DNA of 64,000 nucleotides from positions 54,795-118,794 of the forward strand of contig CAVPEV010000028.1 in assembly GCA_963703555.1 (NCBI GenBank), written 5' to 3'. Origin of the DNA: CAVPEV01 sp963703555 (GTDB taxonomy: Bacteria; Actinomycetota; Actinomycetes; Actinomycetales; Cellulomonadaceae). The notes below the pieces were generated by a model. That model was given only the letters and a program-made list of their open reading frames with translations. It was not told where the DNA came from and did not search any database. Position 1 is the first letter of the stretch. Each line of letters starts with the position of its first letter. The position numbers and the translations under genes are program-made. Positions 1-8,209 of the stretch are shown here, one piece after another.

Positions 1-55
1 CGGTCAGCTCGGGGGCGAGCACGTCGCGGGTCGCGGAGCGGTCGGGTGCCGGCAC
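1..55 (-). CDS. N-terminal fragment, possible Mug-type mismatch DNA glycosylase
   Basis: A GTG at 55 is preceded by a good ribosome site (AGGAGG, ten bases before the start) and opens a frame that runs off the window edge. Only 18 residues are visible, ending in RDVLAPELT. That ending resembles the start of G/U mismatch-specific DNA glycosylases (Mug), which begin near a DILAPGLRV-like segment. The identification rests on this short match alone, so the existence of a gene start is more secure than its function. Confidence 0.35.
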   Translation of the reverse strand, partial: MPAPDRSATRDVLAPELT

Positions 56-216
56 GGTGGCTGGCCCTCCTGACGGAGCTGGTCGGGGCGATCGGTGGGG
101 TGGTGGTCAGTGCCGCGGAGGCACCGGCTAGGGTGTCCTGCGCGAGCCCTGGTCGATGACGGGTCGGTGCGCGCTACGAGCGTAGTTCTCGGCGCTGTGC
201 AGGTGTGGGAGGGTCG

Positions 217-576
217 ATGGAGCAGCAAGTCGGACAGGGTACGACCGTCGTGTGTGTGAACCTGGCACCGGACGGGCAGGTCGGCGGCGGCTGGGGGAAG
301 GCCCACCGCGTGGCGGTCGCCGAGGTGGGCGAGGGTCGGGTGCTCGGCTGGACCGAGCACGAGGTGGCGTGGGACGTCTCGCACGACGAGGGCACCGAGG
401 GCAGCCACCACGCCCGGATCGTGCGGTTCCTGCGCGAGCAGCAGGCCGGTGTGGTCGTCACCGGGCACATGGGCCCGCCGATGGCCCACACGCTCGAGCT
501 GATGGGTGTCCGGGTGGTGCTCGGGGCCCAGGGCGACCCGCGCGCCGCGGTGCTGGCGGCGGTCGCGCAGGCCTAG
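217..576 (+). CDS. NifX/NifB-like dinitrogenase cofactor-domain protein
   Basis: A 119-residue protein with the fold signature of the Nitro_FeMo-Co family (NifX, NafY, C-terminal NifB): a GKAHRVAVAEV strand, a central HARIVRFLREQQAGVVVTGHMGPPM-type region, and a terminal segment predicting a small Rossmann-like domain. Stand-alone members occur widely outside nitrogen fixers and their role is unknown; no nif genes are nearby. ATG 217 follows a purine-rich GGGAGGG only three bases away, so GTG 205 is an alternative start. It converges on the UPF0303 gene, and the two genes share the palindrome CTAG at 573-576 as their stop codons. Confidence 0.75.
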   Translation: MEQQVGQGTTVVCVNLAPDGQVGGGWGKAHRVAVAEVGEGRVLGWTEHEVAWDVSHDEGTEGSHHARIVRFLREQQAGVVVTGHMGPPMAHTLELMGVRVVLGAQGDPRAAVLAAVAQA

Positions 577-1082
577 CCGGCGGTGAGGAACCGCTCCAGC
601 TGCTCGACGACGAACGCGTGGTCGTCGGCCTGGGCGAGCCCTGACACGCCGACGGTGCCCACCAGCCCGACGCTGCGGACCAGGAGCGGGAACACCCCGC
701 CGTGCGCGGCGTAGACGGCCGGGTCGAGCCGGGACGCCGCCTCGAACGTCGTACCCCTCGCGCGGAACTGCGTGCCCACGTAGAACGAGCTGTGGCCGTA
801 GCGGTCCACGACACGTGACTTCCGCTCGATCCAGTCGTCGTTGTCGGCGCAGCTGCCGGGCAACGCCGCGTGGAACATCCGCTGGCTGCCCCGCCGGATG
901 GACACGACGATCGGCAGCTGGCGGTCCCGGGCGGCGGTGACCAGCTGGACGCCGAGCTCCCAGGTGGTCTCCGGGTCCACATGGTCGAGCTGCAGGCGGT
1001 CCTCCTGGGCGGCGAGCTCGGCGAGCAGCTCGGCCGCGGCGGCCTCGCCGGCGGTCGCGGTGGGCCGGGGCGAGGCGTTCAC
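573..1082 (-). CDS. UPF0303 / heme-degrading-domain protein
   Basis: A 169-residue member of the UPF0303 family (Haem_degrading / GlcG-HbpS fold, YBR137W-like). Family features visible are the LVTAARDRQLPIVVSIRRG strand-helix, the W-x-x-RKSRVVDRYGHSS segment, and a glycine-rich end (GGVFPLLVRSVGLVGTVGVSG). The biochemical role of the family is unsettled; heme binding is known for relatives but cannot be read here. The start ATG overlaps the stop of the upstream Gfo/Idh gene by four bases (ATGA), so it is translationally coupled as the last gene of the luxS operon. A shorter clone-like Pro/Ala-rich N-terminus of about 14 residues precedes the domain. Confidence 0.8.
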   Translation of the reverse strand: MNASPRPTATAGEAAAAELLAELAAQEDRLQLDHVDPETTWELGVQLVTAARDRQLPIVVSIRRGSQRMFHAALPGSCADNDDWIERKSRVVDRYGHSSFYVGTQFRARGTTFEAASRLDPAVYAAHGGVFPLLVRSVGLVGTVGVSGLAQADDHAFVVEQLERFLTAG

Positions 1083-2125
1083 AGGGCGACCACCGATCCG
1101 TCGACGGCCGACCGTCGGGCGGCCGCCAGGACGACGAGGGCGTCCACCGCCGAGGCGGGGTCCACCGGCATCGGGCCGCCGGTGCGCAGCGCCTGTTCGA
1201 CCTGCCGGTAGAACGTGTCGTACGAACCGCGCAGGGTGGGCACCGGCCGCGTGTCGCCCGGGATCCCGAGCCGGCCCCAGGCGTGCTCGGGCGCCATCCC
1301 CCAGCCCGGGTCGGTGGGGTGCCCGCCGGCGGTCAGTGCCGCCTCCTGCCCGTCCAGGCCGTGCACGGTGTACGCCGCACGGTCACCCAGCACCCGGAAC
1401 CGGGGACCGAGGTCGTCGGCCACGGCGCTCGCCCACAGGTGGGAGCGCGCCCCGCCGGTGTGGTGCAGCGCGACGAAGGTGTCGTCGTCCACCTCCGCCC
1501 CCGGCCGGCGGCGGTCGAGCTCGGCGTAGACGGTGTCCACCGGACCCAGCAGCACCAGCGCCTGGTCGACCAGGTGCGCGCCCAGGTCGACGAGCAGGCC
1601 GCCGGCCAGCTGCCGGTCGCCGCTCTCCCGCCAGCCGGTGCCCCGCGCGGGGCGCCAGCGCTCGAAGCGGGACTCGAACCGCCGGACCGTGCCCAGCGAG
1701 CCGTCCTCGACGAGCCGGCGCACCGTGCGGAAGTCGCCGTCCCACCGGCGGTTCTGGAACACCGTGACCGGCACCCCGGCGGCCGTCGCCTGCGCGAGCA
1801 CCGTCCGTGCCTCCTCGGCAGTCCGGGCGAACGGCTTGTCCACGACGACCGGCACCCCGGCGCGCACCGCTGCGGTGGCCAGCTCGGCGTGGGTGTCGTT
1901 GCGGCTGGCCACGACCAGGAGGTCCAGGCCGCGCGCCAGGGCGGCGGGGACGTCGTCCACCAGGGCGGCGTCCGGGTAGGCGGCTGTGGCCTGGGCGCGT
2001 CGGCCGGGGTCGCGGGTGACGATCGCGTCGAGCCGCAGGCCCGGCGTCGTGGCCACCAAGGGGGCGTGGAAGACGCGGCCGGCCAGGCCGAACCCGGCCA
2101 GGCCCACGCGCAGGGGATCGGGCAT
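1079..2125 (-). CDS. Gfo/Idh/MocA family oxidoreductase
   Basis: A 348-residue NAD(P)-dependent oxidoreductase. The N-terminus has the Rossmann motif GLAGFGLAGRVFHAPL, and the segment VDKPFARTAEEA carries the conserved Lys of the E-K-P motif of this family. A C-terminal substrate domain follows with conserved DLGAHLVDQAL. The substrate (a sugar, inositol or similar polyol) cannot be told. ATG 2125 is preferred because it directly precedes the Rossmann strand; an in-frame start at 2143 is possible. It lies 42 bases after mtnN and overlaps the next gene by ATGA, so it is probably co-transcribed with luxS and mtnN, an unexpected partner for that pathway. Confidence 0.85.
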   Translation of the reverse strand: MPDPLRVGLAGFGLAGRVFHAPLVATTPGLRLDAIVTRDPGRRAQATAAYPDAALVDDVPAALARGLDLLVVASRNDTHAELATAAVRAGVPVVVDKPFARTAEEARTVLAQATAAGVPVTVFQNRRWDGDFRTVRRLVEDGSLGTVRRFESRFERWRPARGTGWRESGDRQLAGGLLVDLGAHLVDQALVLLGPVDTVYAELDRRRPGAEVDDDTFVALHHTGGARSHLWASAVADDLGPRFRVLGDRAAYTVHGLDGQEAALTAGGHPTDPGWGMAPEHAWGRLGIPGDTRPVPTLRGSYDTFYRQVEQALRTGGPMPVDPASAVDALVVLAAARRSAVDGSVVAL

Positions 2126-2167
2126 GACGGAATCAGACCACATCGCGCGGCGCGCGGAGGCCCGTCG

Positions 2168-2926
2168 TCAGGAGCCCGAGGGGGCCGGCCCGCCGGATCG
2201 GCCGCGCAGCAGTCGCTCGACGACGGCGGCCGCCCGGTCCGCGGCGTCGTCCACGTGGCTGAGGAAGTCGGCGCCCGCGGCCGGACCGCACAGGTCGGAG
2301 ATCCCCCGCACGGACACGAACGGCACGCCGGCCGTGAAGCTGGTCTGGGCGAGCGCCGTGCTCTCCATGTCGGTGGACAGCGCGTCGGGGAACGACGCGC
2401 GCAGCGGCGCGACCATGCCGGCATCGACGAACGTGTCGCCGGACAGCACCAGGCCCGTCAGCACCCGCACCGGGGGATCGGGCCGTGCGGCACGGCCGGT
2501 TGGCGTCCCCCGGTCGGCCGGGCTCGTCGTCGCGGCGACGAGCCCGGCGTCCCCCGGGTACTCCGCGGGCATCCCGGGGACCTGTCCGAGGGCGTAGCCG
2601 AACGCGCGCGCATCCGCCCCCGGGTAGACGTGACGGGTGCCCACGACGACGTCGCCGACCCGCACCTGCGCACCCAGGCCGCCGGCCGTCCCGGCGCTCA
2701 CGACGGCCCCGGGGCGCACCCGCTGCAGCGCCGCCGCCAGCCCGCCGGCCGCGTTGACCAGGCCGATGCCGGTCTGCAGCAGCAGGATCGCGCGCCCAGC
2801 GACCTCCAGGTCGTGCCCGGCGACGCCGGCGTGGCGGGTCGGCCGCGCACTGTCGGCGAGGGCGAGGAACGGTGCGGCCTCGTCGGGCATGGCCACGACG
2901 ACGACCGCGGCGACGCGGGTCGTCAT
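2168..2926 (-). CDS. mtnN: 5'-methylthioadenosine/S-adenosylhomocysteine nucleosidase
   Basis: A 252-residue nucleosidase that cleaves adenine from S-adenosylhomocysteine and methylthioadenosine. Visible signatures are an N-terminal AMPDE with the acidic residue of the active site, the GTAGGLG phosphate-site loop, TDMESTALAQ (family DMExxA, ribose-binding Glu) and RGISD with the catalytic Asp. A proline/arginine-rich insert around residues 140-155 makes it longer than the roughly 230 residues usual for the family. The start ATG at 2926 overlaps the luxS stop (ATGA), so the two consecutive enzymes of SAH detoxification are translationally coupled: this enzyme makes S-ribosylhomocysteine and LuxS consumes it. 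Confidence 0.9.
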   Translation of the reverse strand: MTTRVAAVVVVAMPDEAAPFLALADSARPTRHAGVAGHDLEVAGRAILLLQTGIGLVNAAGGLAAALQRVRPGAVVSAGTAGGLGAQVRVGDVVVGTRHVYPGADARAFGYALGQVPGMPAEYPGDAGLVAATTSPADRGTPTGRAARPDPPVRVLTGLVLSGDTFVDAGMVAPLRASFPDALSTDMESTALAQTSFTAGVPFVSVRGISDLCGPAAGADFLSHVDDAADRAAAVVERLLRGRSGGPAPSGS

Positions 2927-3390
2927 GCGGTCACCGTGCTCCACTCCGCCCGGTGGTCCAGGAACTCACGTGCAGCGGCCTGAGCCCCCGTCAGCGTGTG
3001 GTGGGCACCCCAGCCGCACTGCACCTCGTTGGCGGCGGGCACCTGCGTGGCCACCAGGACGTCTGCCAGGGTGGCCTCGACGAGCGCGAGGACGTCGTCG
3101 TAGGCCCAGTCGCCCTCGAGGATGAGGTAGAAGCCGGTCTGGCAGCCCATCGGGGAGAAGTCGACGACGCGGTCGGAGTGGTTGCGGGCGAGCTCGGCGA
3201 CGAGGTGCTCCAGCGAGTGGACCACCGGCATCTCCAGGTGGGCGCGGTTCGGCTGGGTGAACCGGACGTCGTACTTGACGACGACGTCGCCGTGCGGGAG
3301 CACCTTGCGGTCGGCGAGGCGGACGTAGGGCGCGGCGACGGTGCGGTGGTCGAGGTTGAACGACTCGACGTTCATGTGCGGCTGGGTCAC
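2923..3390 (-). CDS. luxS: S-ribosylhomocysteine lyase LuxS
   Basis: A 155-residue enzyme converting S-ribosylhomocysteine to homocysteine and DPD, the precursor of autoinducer-2. The metal site is intact: H58-S-L-E61-H62 (HxxEH) and C125 in EVQCGWG. C83 sits in MGCQTGFYL, where many LuxS proteins have Arg instead of Gln. GTG 3390 is chosen because AGGAGG lies six bases upstream; ATG 3375 is an internal alternative. It is the first gene of the operon luxS-mtnN-Gfo/Idh-UPF0303. A short run of GGTA/CGG repeats (about 3411-3440) lies in the divergent spacer toward the DUF72 gene. Confidence 0.95.
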   Translation of the reverse strand: MTQPHMNVESFNLDHRTVAAPYVRLADRKVLPHGDVVVKYDVRFTQPNRAHLEMPVVHSLEHLVAELARNHSDRVVDFSPMGCQTGFYLILEGDWAYDDVLALVEATLADVLVATQVPAANEVQCGWGAHHTLTGAQAAAREFLDHRAEWSTVTA

Positions 3391-3452
3391 GGCGGGCCTC
3401 CTGGACGGTGCCGGCGGTACCGGCGGTATCGGCGGGCGGTGGGGACTCCTGA

Positions 3453-3458
3453 CAGTAT
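3453..3458 (+). promoter_or_regulatory. Putative -10 box, leaderless DUF72 gene
   Basis: CAGTAT ends six bases before GTG 3465 and no ribosome site precedes that start, fitting a leaderless transcript. Confidence 0.35.
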
Positions 3459-3464
3459 CGACCG

Positions 3465-4367
3465 GTGGGCGCGGTCCGGGTGGGCATCTCCGGCTGGCGG
3501 TACCCGTCGTGGCGGGGCGACTTCTACCCGGCGGGCCTGCGCCAGCGGCTGGAGCTGCACCATGCCTCGCGCAGGCTGACGACGATCGAGATCAACGCGT
3601 CGTTCTACGCGCTGCAGCGCCCGGAGACCTACCGGGCGTGGGCTGACCAGACGCCGGAGGACTTCCTGTTCTCCGTCAAGGGCGGTCGGTTCATCACGCA
3701 CCTGAAGAGGCTGGTCGACGTGCGGACCCCGCTGGCCAACTTCTTCGCGTCGGGCGTGCTGGCGCTGGACGCCCGACTCGGTCCGGTGCTCTGGCAGCTG
3801 CCCGTCACCCTGGCGTTCGACGAGGAGCGGGTCGCCACCTTCCTCGACCTCCTGCCGCGGAGCACGGGCGCCGCTGCCGCGCTCGCCGCCGAGCACGACG
3901 CCCGGCTCGACGGGCGGGCCTGGGCGGCGGTGGACGTCGACCGTCCGCTGCGGCACGTCCTGGAGGTCCGACACCCGTCCTACGCGGACCCGCGGTTCGT
4001 CCGGCTGCTGCGCCGGCAGGACGTGGGGCTGGTGGTGGCCGACGCGGCCCAACGGTGGCCGGTCATCGAGGACGTCACGTCCGACCTGGTGTACGTGCGC
4101 CTGCACGGTCACACCGAGCTGTACGCGAGCGGGTACGACGACGCTGCGCTGGACCGGTGGGCGGACCGGGTGCGTCGATGGGCGGCGGGCGACCAGCCGT
4201 CGGACGCCCGCACCGTCGGTCCGCCCGCGCCTCCGGACGGGCCGGGCGGCCGTGACGTGCTCGTGTACCTGGACAACGACGCGGCCGGCCGGGCGCCCTG
4301 GGACGCGATGGCCCTGGCGGAGCGGCTGGGTGCCCGGCCGGGCGGAGCACCGGACGCCTCGGCGTGA
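3465..4367 (+). CDS. DUF72 domain protein (YecE-like)
   Basis: A 300-residue protein with the TIM-barrel-like DUF72 signature: VGISGWRYPSWRGDFYP at the N-terminus, then TIEINASFYALQRPETYRAWADQTPEDFLFSVK, a pattern shared with E. coli YecE. The function of the family is not established; some members sit near UvrABC genes, but none are seen here. The C-terminal third includes the conserved LVYVRLHGHTELYASGYDD segment. The GTG start has no Shine-Dalgarno sequence but a -10-like box six bases upstream. It converges on the diguanylate cyclase with only six bases between stop codons. Confidence 0.85.
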   Translation: MGAVRVGISGWRYPSWRGDFYPAGLRQRLELHHASRRLTTIEINASFYALQRPETYRAWADQTPEDFLFSVKGGRFITHLKRLVDVRTPLANFFASGVLALDARLGPVLWQLPVTLAFDEERVATFLDLLPRSTGAAAALAAEHDARLDGRAWAAVDVDRPLRHVLEVRHPSYADPRFVRLLRRQDVGLVVADAAQRWPVIEDVTSDLVYVRLHGHTELYASGYDDAALDRWADRVRRWAAGDQPSDARTVGPPAPPDGPGGRDVLVYLDNDAAGRAPWDAMALAERLGARPGGAPDASA

Positions 4368-4373
4368 CGCCGG

Positions 4374-5945
4374 TCAGCGCGCCTCGCGCAGCGCGTACCG
4401 GTCGCCGCCGGCCAGCTTGGCGGCGTACATGGCCAGGTCGGCACGGTGCAGCAAGGTCTCGGCCGTGTCGTCCGGGGTGGCCAGGGCGATGCCGACGCTG
4501 GCCCCCACGGCGATGCGCTCGTCGGCGGCGGCCAGCGGAGCCGACCGGAGCACGTGGGTGATCCGCCCGGCGAGCGCGGTCGCCTCCGCCCGGGTGGCCT
4601 CGGGCAGGAGCACGCCGAACTCGTCCCCGCCGAGCCGTGCCGCGGTGCCCTCGGCCCCGACGCAGGACTGCAGCCGGCGGGCGACGGCGACCAGGACGTC
4701 GTCGCCGCAGGCGTGACCGTGGCGGTCGTTGACCTCCTTGAAGCCGTCCAGGTCGATGAACAGCAGCGCCGTGGTGCGCGGGGGACCTGGCTGCTGTGCG
4801 CCGGTCACGGCGTGGGCGTCCCGCGCGGCGGCGTGCTCGGCGAGCGCCGCCGCGACCCGGCCGTCGAAGTGCGGGCGGTTGACCAGGCCGGTCATCGGCT
4901 CGCGGAGCGCTTGCTCGCCGAGGCGTTCCTCGAGCTCCTTCTCCGCCGTGACGTCCACGAGGACGCCGTGCAGCACGAGCCGCCCGTCCGGCTCGGTGAC
5001 CGCCGTCGCGTCCCCGCGCACCCACAGCACGTGTCCGTCCCGGTGACGCATCCGGTAGGTGGCAGACATCGACCGGGGCGTCGGTCCGGGCGCGGCGAGT
5101 GCGGCTTGCGCGGCGAGGGTCCGGGCGCGGTCCTCGGGGTGCACGGATGCGAGCCTCAGTTCGGGAGAGGCGCGCCACTCGTCCGGTGTGTAGCCGAGCA
5201 TGGTCCGGATGTGCGGGCTCACGTAGAGCCACCGGCCGCCGTCCTCGGGCTCGGCGACGTAGACGACCGCCGGCACGTGCTCCACGATGAGCCGGTAGCG
5301 CAGCTCGGCCTCGCGCAGGCGCTGCTCCAGGAGAGTGCGTTCGGTGACGTCCTGGGTCATCCCGATCACGTAGTCGGGCCGCCCGGCCGCGTCCCGCACC
5401 AGGGACACCGTCAACTCTCCCCACAGCAGGCTGCCGTCCTTGCGGACGAACCGCTTCTGCAGCGAGAACTCGTCGAGCTGCCCGGCGACCATGGCGGCGA
5501 ACAAGCGTTCGTTCTCGGCGACGTCGGGAGGGTAGGTGATCGCTGAGAACGGCAGCGCCGCGAGCTCCTCGGCCGTGTAGCCCAGGGCCTTGCGCAGGCT
5601 GGTGTTGGTCAGCGGGGCGCGCCCCTGCAGGTCGACGATGCCGATACCGACGGGCGCCAGCTCGATGATCTGGCTGAGCCGGGCCAGCTGTTGCGCCTGG
5701 TCCCCGGCGGGCCACCCCCAGGTCGTCCCGGCACCGTCGTCGGGTTCCGGGCGCGCAGCCTCCGCGGGCGACGTCGCCCGCCCGTCGTGCCCGGTCTGCG
5801 CCATGCCGTCCGGTCCTGTCCGTGCTGTGTCGGTCCGGGGGCGACCGACCGCGTCCCTCATGACCATCGGCAGCGACGTTACGTCGCTGAACGGATCAGC
5901 GGGAGACCGACCGGTCGCCGGTCCCGTCATCCGCCGCCCTGTCAC
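4374..5945 (-). CDS. PAS-PAS-GGDEF diguanylate cyclase
   Basis: A 523-residue soluble protein predicted to make cyclic di-GMP. After about 70 low-complexity residues there are two PAS domains (roughly 75-190 and 190-315; the first contains RKDGSLLWGELTVSLV, the second RHRDGHVLWVRGD) and a GGDEF domain (about 340-520) with the intact catalytic motif ARLGGDEFGVLLPEA. The position of the allosteric RxxD inhibitory site upstream of GGDEF reads GAEG, so product inhibition through that site looks lost. No membrane segments are seen. Its ATG overlaps the stop of the S4-protein gene (ATGA), placing it third in an operon after pgi. Confidence 0.9.
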   Translation of the reverse strand: MTGRRMTGPATGRSPADPFSDVTSLPMVMRDAVGRPRTDTARTGPDGMAQTGHDGRATSPAEAARPEPDDGAGTTWGWPAGDQAQQLARLSQIIELAPVGIGIVDLQGRAPLTNTSLRKALGYTAEELAALPFSAITYPPDVAENERLFAAMVAGQLDEFSLQKRFVRKDGSLLWGELTVSLVRDAAGRPDYVIGMTQDVTERTLLEQRLREAELRYRLIVEHVPAVVYVAEPEDGGRWLYVSPHIRTMLGYTPDEWRASPELRLASVHPEDRARTLAAQAALAAPGPTPRSMSATYRMRHRDGHVLWVRGDATAVTEPDGRLVLHGVLVDVTAEKELEERLGEQALREPMTGLVNRPHFDGRVAAALAEHAAARDAHAVTGAQQPGPPRTTALLFIDLDGFKEVNDRHGHACGDDVLVAVARRLQSCVGAEGTAARLGGDEFGVLLPEATRAEATALAGRITHVLRSAPLAAADERIAVGASVGIALATPDDTAETLLHRADLAMYAAKLAGGDRYALREAR

Positions 5946-6397
5946 GGCGACGGTCGGTCCCGACCGCGCAGCTGCTCGATGCGGCGCCGGTCCCGCTTGG
6001 TCGGGCGGCCGGCCCCGCGGTCCCGACGAGGTAGCGGCGAGAGCACGTCACGCGGCACGGGCGCAGGGCTGTGGTCCGCGTAGCACTCGACGGCTACCGC
6101 CGCCCCGACCCGTCTGGCGACCACCCGGGTGACGACGACGACCCGGTCGCGTCCCACCGCGCGCACCCGCACCTCGTCGCCCACGGTCACGGCCGTCGCC
6201 GGCTTCGCTCGCTCGTCATTGACCCGCACGTGGCCGGCCCGGCAGGCTGCACCGGCCGCCGACCGGGTGGGAAAGAGCCGCACCGCCCAGGTCCACGCGT
6301 CGACCCGGGCCCGCGGCGCCGGCCCGTCGCCGACGCCGGCCGGCACCGCTGACGCCGGCGGTCCACCGTCCCGCGGATCACCCGCCCGGCCCGCCAC
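5942..6397 (-). CDS. S4-domain RNA-binding protein (Hsp15-like)
   Basis: A 151-residue basic protein with one S4 RNA-binding domain at about 31-100: VDAWTWAVRLFPTRSAAGAACRAGHVRVNDERAKP-like sequence matches Hsp15/YrfH-type proteins, which bind stalled 50S subunits carrying nascent chains in E. coli. The C-terminus is Arg-rich (GRPTKRDRRRIEQLRGR), as in the family. GTG 6397 begins three bases after the pgi stop, and the 3' end overlaps the next start, so pgi, this gene and the diguanylate cyclase look like one operon. The first 30 residues are Gly/Pro-rich and could be outside the true protein if an internal GTG is used. Confidence 0.8.
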   Translation of the reverse strand: MAGRAGDPRDGGPPASAVPAGVGDGPAPRARVDAWTWAVRLFPTRSAAGAACRAGHVRVNDERAKPATAVTVGDEVRVRAVGRDRVVVVTRVVARRVGAAVAVECYADHSPAPVPRDVLSPLPRRDRGAGRPTKRDRRRIEQLRGRDRPSP

Positions 6398-6400
6398 GGG

Positions 6401-8080
6401 TCAGTCCCGCAGGGACAGGTAGTGCTCGATGAGGCCACGGGTCGACGGGTCCTGCGTGCCCAGCGCGCCGGTGTCGCCGGCCACCGCCGGGGCGATCTCC
6501 AGGGCGAGCTTCTTGCCCAGCTCCACGCCCCACTGGTCGAAGCTGTCGATGCCCCACACCGTCCCCTCGACGAAGGTGACGTGCTCGTACAGCGCGATGA
6601 GCTGGCCGAGCACCGACGGGGTGAGCGCCGGGGCGAGGATCGAGGTCGTCGGCCGGTTGCCGGGGAAGGTCCGGGCAGGGACGAGCGCCTCGGCCGTGCC
6701 CTCGGCGCGGACCTCGTCCGCCGTGCGGCCGAACGCGAGCGCCTTGGTCTGGGCGAAGAAGTTGGCGAGGAACAGGCCGTGCACGTCGGTGTCGCCGTCG
6801 CGCAGCGGGTGGGCCGGGTTGGCGACGGCGACGAAGTCCGCCGGGATCAGCCGGGTGCCCTGGTGGAGGAGCTGGTAGAAGGCGTGCTGCCCGTTGGTCC
6901 CGGGCTCCCCCCAGAACACCTCGCCGGTCTGACCGGTCACCGGGCTGCCGTCCCAACGGACCAGCTTGCCGTTGGACTCCATCGTGAGCTGCTGCAGGTA
7001 GGCGGGGAACCGGTGCAGGTCCTGGGCGTAGGGCAGCACCGCGTGCGTGTGCGCGCCGAGGAAGCTGACGTACCAGACGTTGAGCAGGCCCATCAGGACC
7101 GGCACGTTCTGGGCGAACGGCGTGCGCAGAACGTGCTCGTCGACGGCGTGGAAACCGGCGAGGAAGTCCCGGAAGCCGTCCGGTCCGATGGCCACCGCCA
7201 ACGAGGTGCCGATCGCCGAGTCGACCGAGTACCGCCCGCCGACCCAGTCCCAGAAGCCGAACGCGTTGGCCGGGTCGATGCCGAAGGCGGCCACGGCGTC
7301 CAGCGCGGTGGACACGGCGACGAAGTGCCGGGCGACGGCGCCGGTACGGGCGTCGTCGGTGTCGGCGATCGCCCCGGCGGCGGCCAGCCCGTCCCACAGC
7401 CACTGGCGGGCCAGCCGGGCGTTGGTGAGCGTCTCCAGGGTGCCGAACGTCTTGGACGCGACGATGAACAGCGTCGTCGTCGGGTCGAGGTCGGCGAGCT
7501 TCTCGGCGAGGTCCGCCGGGTCGATGTTGGAGACGAAGCGGCAGGTCAGCGTGTCGACGACGAACGGCTTGAGCGCCTCGTACGCCATCGCCGGGCCCAG
7601 GTCGGAGCCGCCGATGCCGATGTTGACGACGGTGCGGATCCGTTGGCCGGTCACGCCTGTCCACGTGCCGGAGCGCACCGCGTCGGCGAAGGCGAAGACC
7701 CTGGCCAGCTCGTGCTGGACGGCGGCGTCGACGTCCTGGCCGTCGACCACCAGGGGCGGGGTCGACCCGGCGGGTCGGCGCAGCGCCGTGTGCAGGACCG
7801 CGCGGTCCTCCGTGACGTTGATGTGCTCGCCGGTGACCATCGCCCGGAAGCGGCCCGCGAGGTCGACCTCCTCGGCCAGCCGGACGAGCAGCGCCATGGT
7901 CTCGTCGGTGACGAGGTTCTTCGACAGGTCGACGTGCAGGTCGGCGACGTCGAGGGTGAGCCGCGCGGCGCGGTCCGGGTCGGTGGCGAACCAGCCGCGC
8001 AGGTCCGGGACGAAAGCCGACCGGTGGGCGGTCAGGTCGGACCATGCATGCGTCGTGGTCGCGTCGATGGGTGTGGTCAC
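6401..8080 (-). CDS. pgi: Glucose-6-phosphate isomerase
   Basis: A 559-residue phosphoglucose isomerase interconverting glucose 6-phosphate and fructose 6-phosphate. Signature segments are NIGIGGSDLGPAMAYEAL (phosphate site), FIVASKTFGTLET, EPGTNGQHAFYQLLHQG, and the second PGI signature SFDQWGVELGKKLA near the C-terminus with the catalytic Gln and Lys. GTG 8080 is chosen because AAGGA precedes it by eight bases; longer upstream frames lack homology. A -10-like box sits about 55 bases upstream. It heads the operon with the S4 protein and the c-di-GMP synthase, and lies near nagB, the other gene in this region that makes fructose 6-phosphate. Confidence 0.97.
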   Translation of the reverse strand: MTTPIDATTTHAWSDLTAHRSAFVPDLRGWFATDPDRAARLTLDVADLHVDLSKNLVTDETMALLVRLAEEVDLAGRFRAMVTGEHINVTEDRAVLHTALRRPAGSTPPLVVDGQDVDAAVQHELARVFAFADAVRSGTWTGVTGQRIRTVVNIGIGGSDLGPAMAYEALKPFVVDTLTCRFVSNIDPADLAEKLADLDPTTTLFIVASKTFGTLETLTNARLARQWLWDGLAAAGAIADTDDARTGAVARHFVAVSTALDAVAAFGIDPANAFGFWDWVGGRYSVDSAIGTSLAVAIGPDGFRDFLAGFHAVDEHVLRTPFAQNVPVLMGLLNVWYVSFLGAHTHAVLPYAQDLHRFPAYLQQLTMESNGKLVRWDGSPVTGQTGEVFWGEPGTNGQHAFYQLLHQGTRLIPADFVAVANPAHPLRDGDTDVHGLFLANFFAQTKALAFGRTADEVRAEGTAEALVPARTFPGNRPTTSILAPALTPSVLGQLIALYEHVTFVEGTVWGIDSFDQWGVELGKKLALEIAPAVAGDTGALGTQDPSTRGLIEHYLSLRD

Positions 8081-8135
8081 GGTGGTCCTTCCCGGCACGG
8101 GCACGCCCGTCGTCGACGGACGCTGAGATGCCCCC

Positions 8136-8141
8136 AACCTA
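8136..8141 (-). promoter_or_regulatory. Putative -10 box of pgi operon
   Basis: On the minus strand this reads TAGGTT followed by GGGGGC, the same arrangement as before pncB at 13487. It would give a 5' leader of about 50 bases carrying the pgi ribosome site. Confidence 0.4.
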
Positions 8142-8209
8142 GACGGTGCGCCGGACGTCGGTGGGAGTCCTCCGGGCCGGCCCGCGCGAGCCGCGGGCAT
8201 GAGGCCCCC

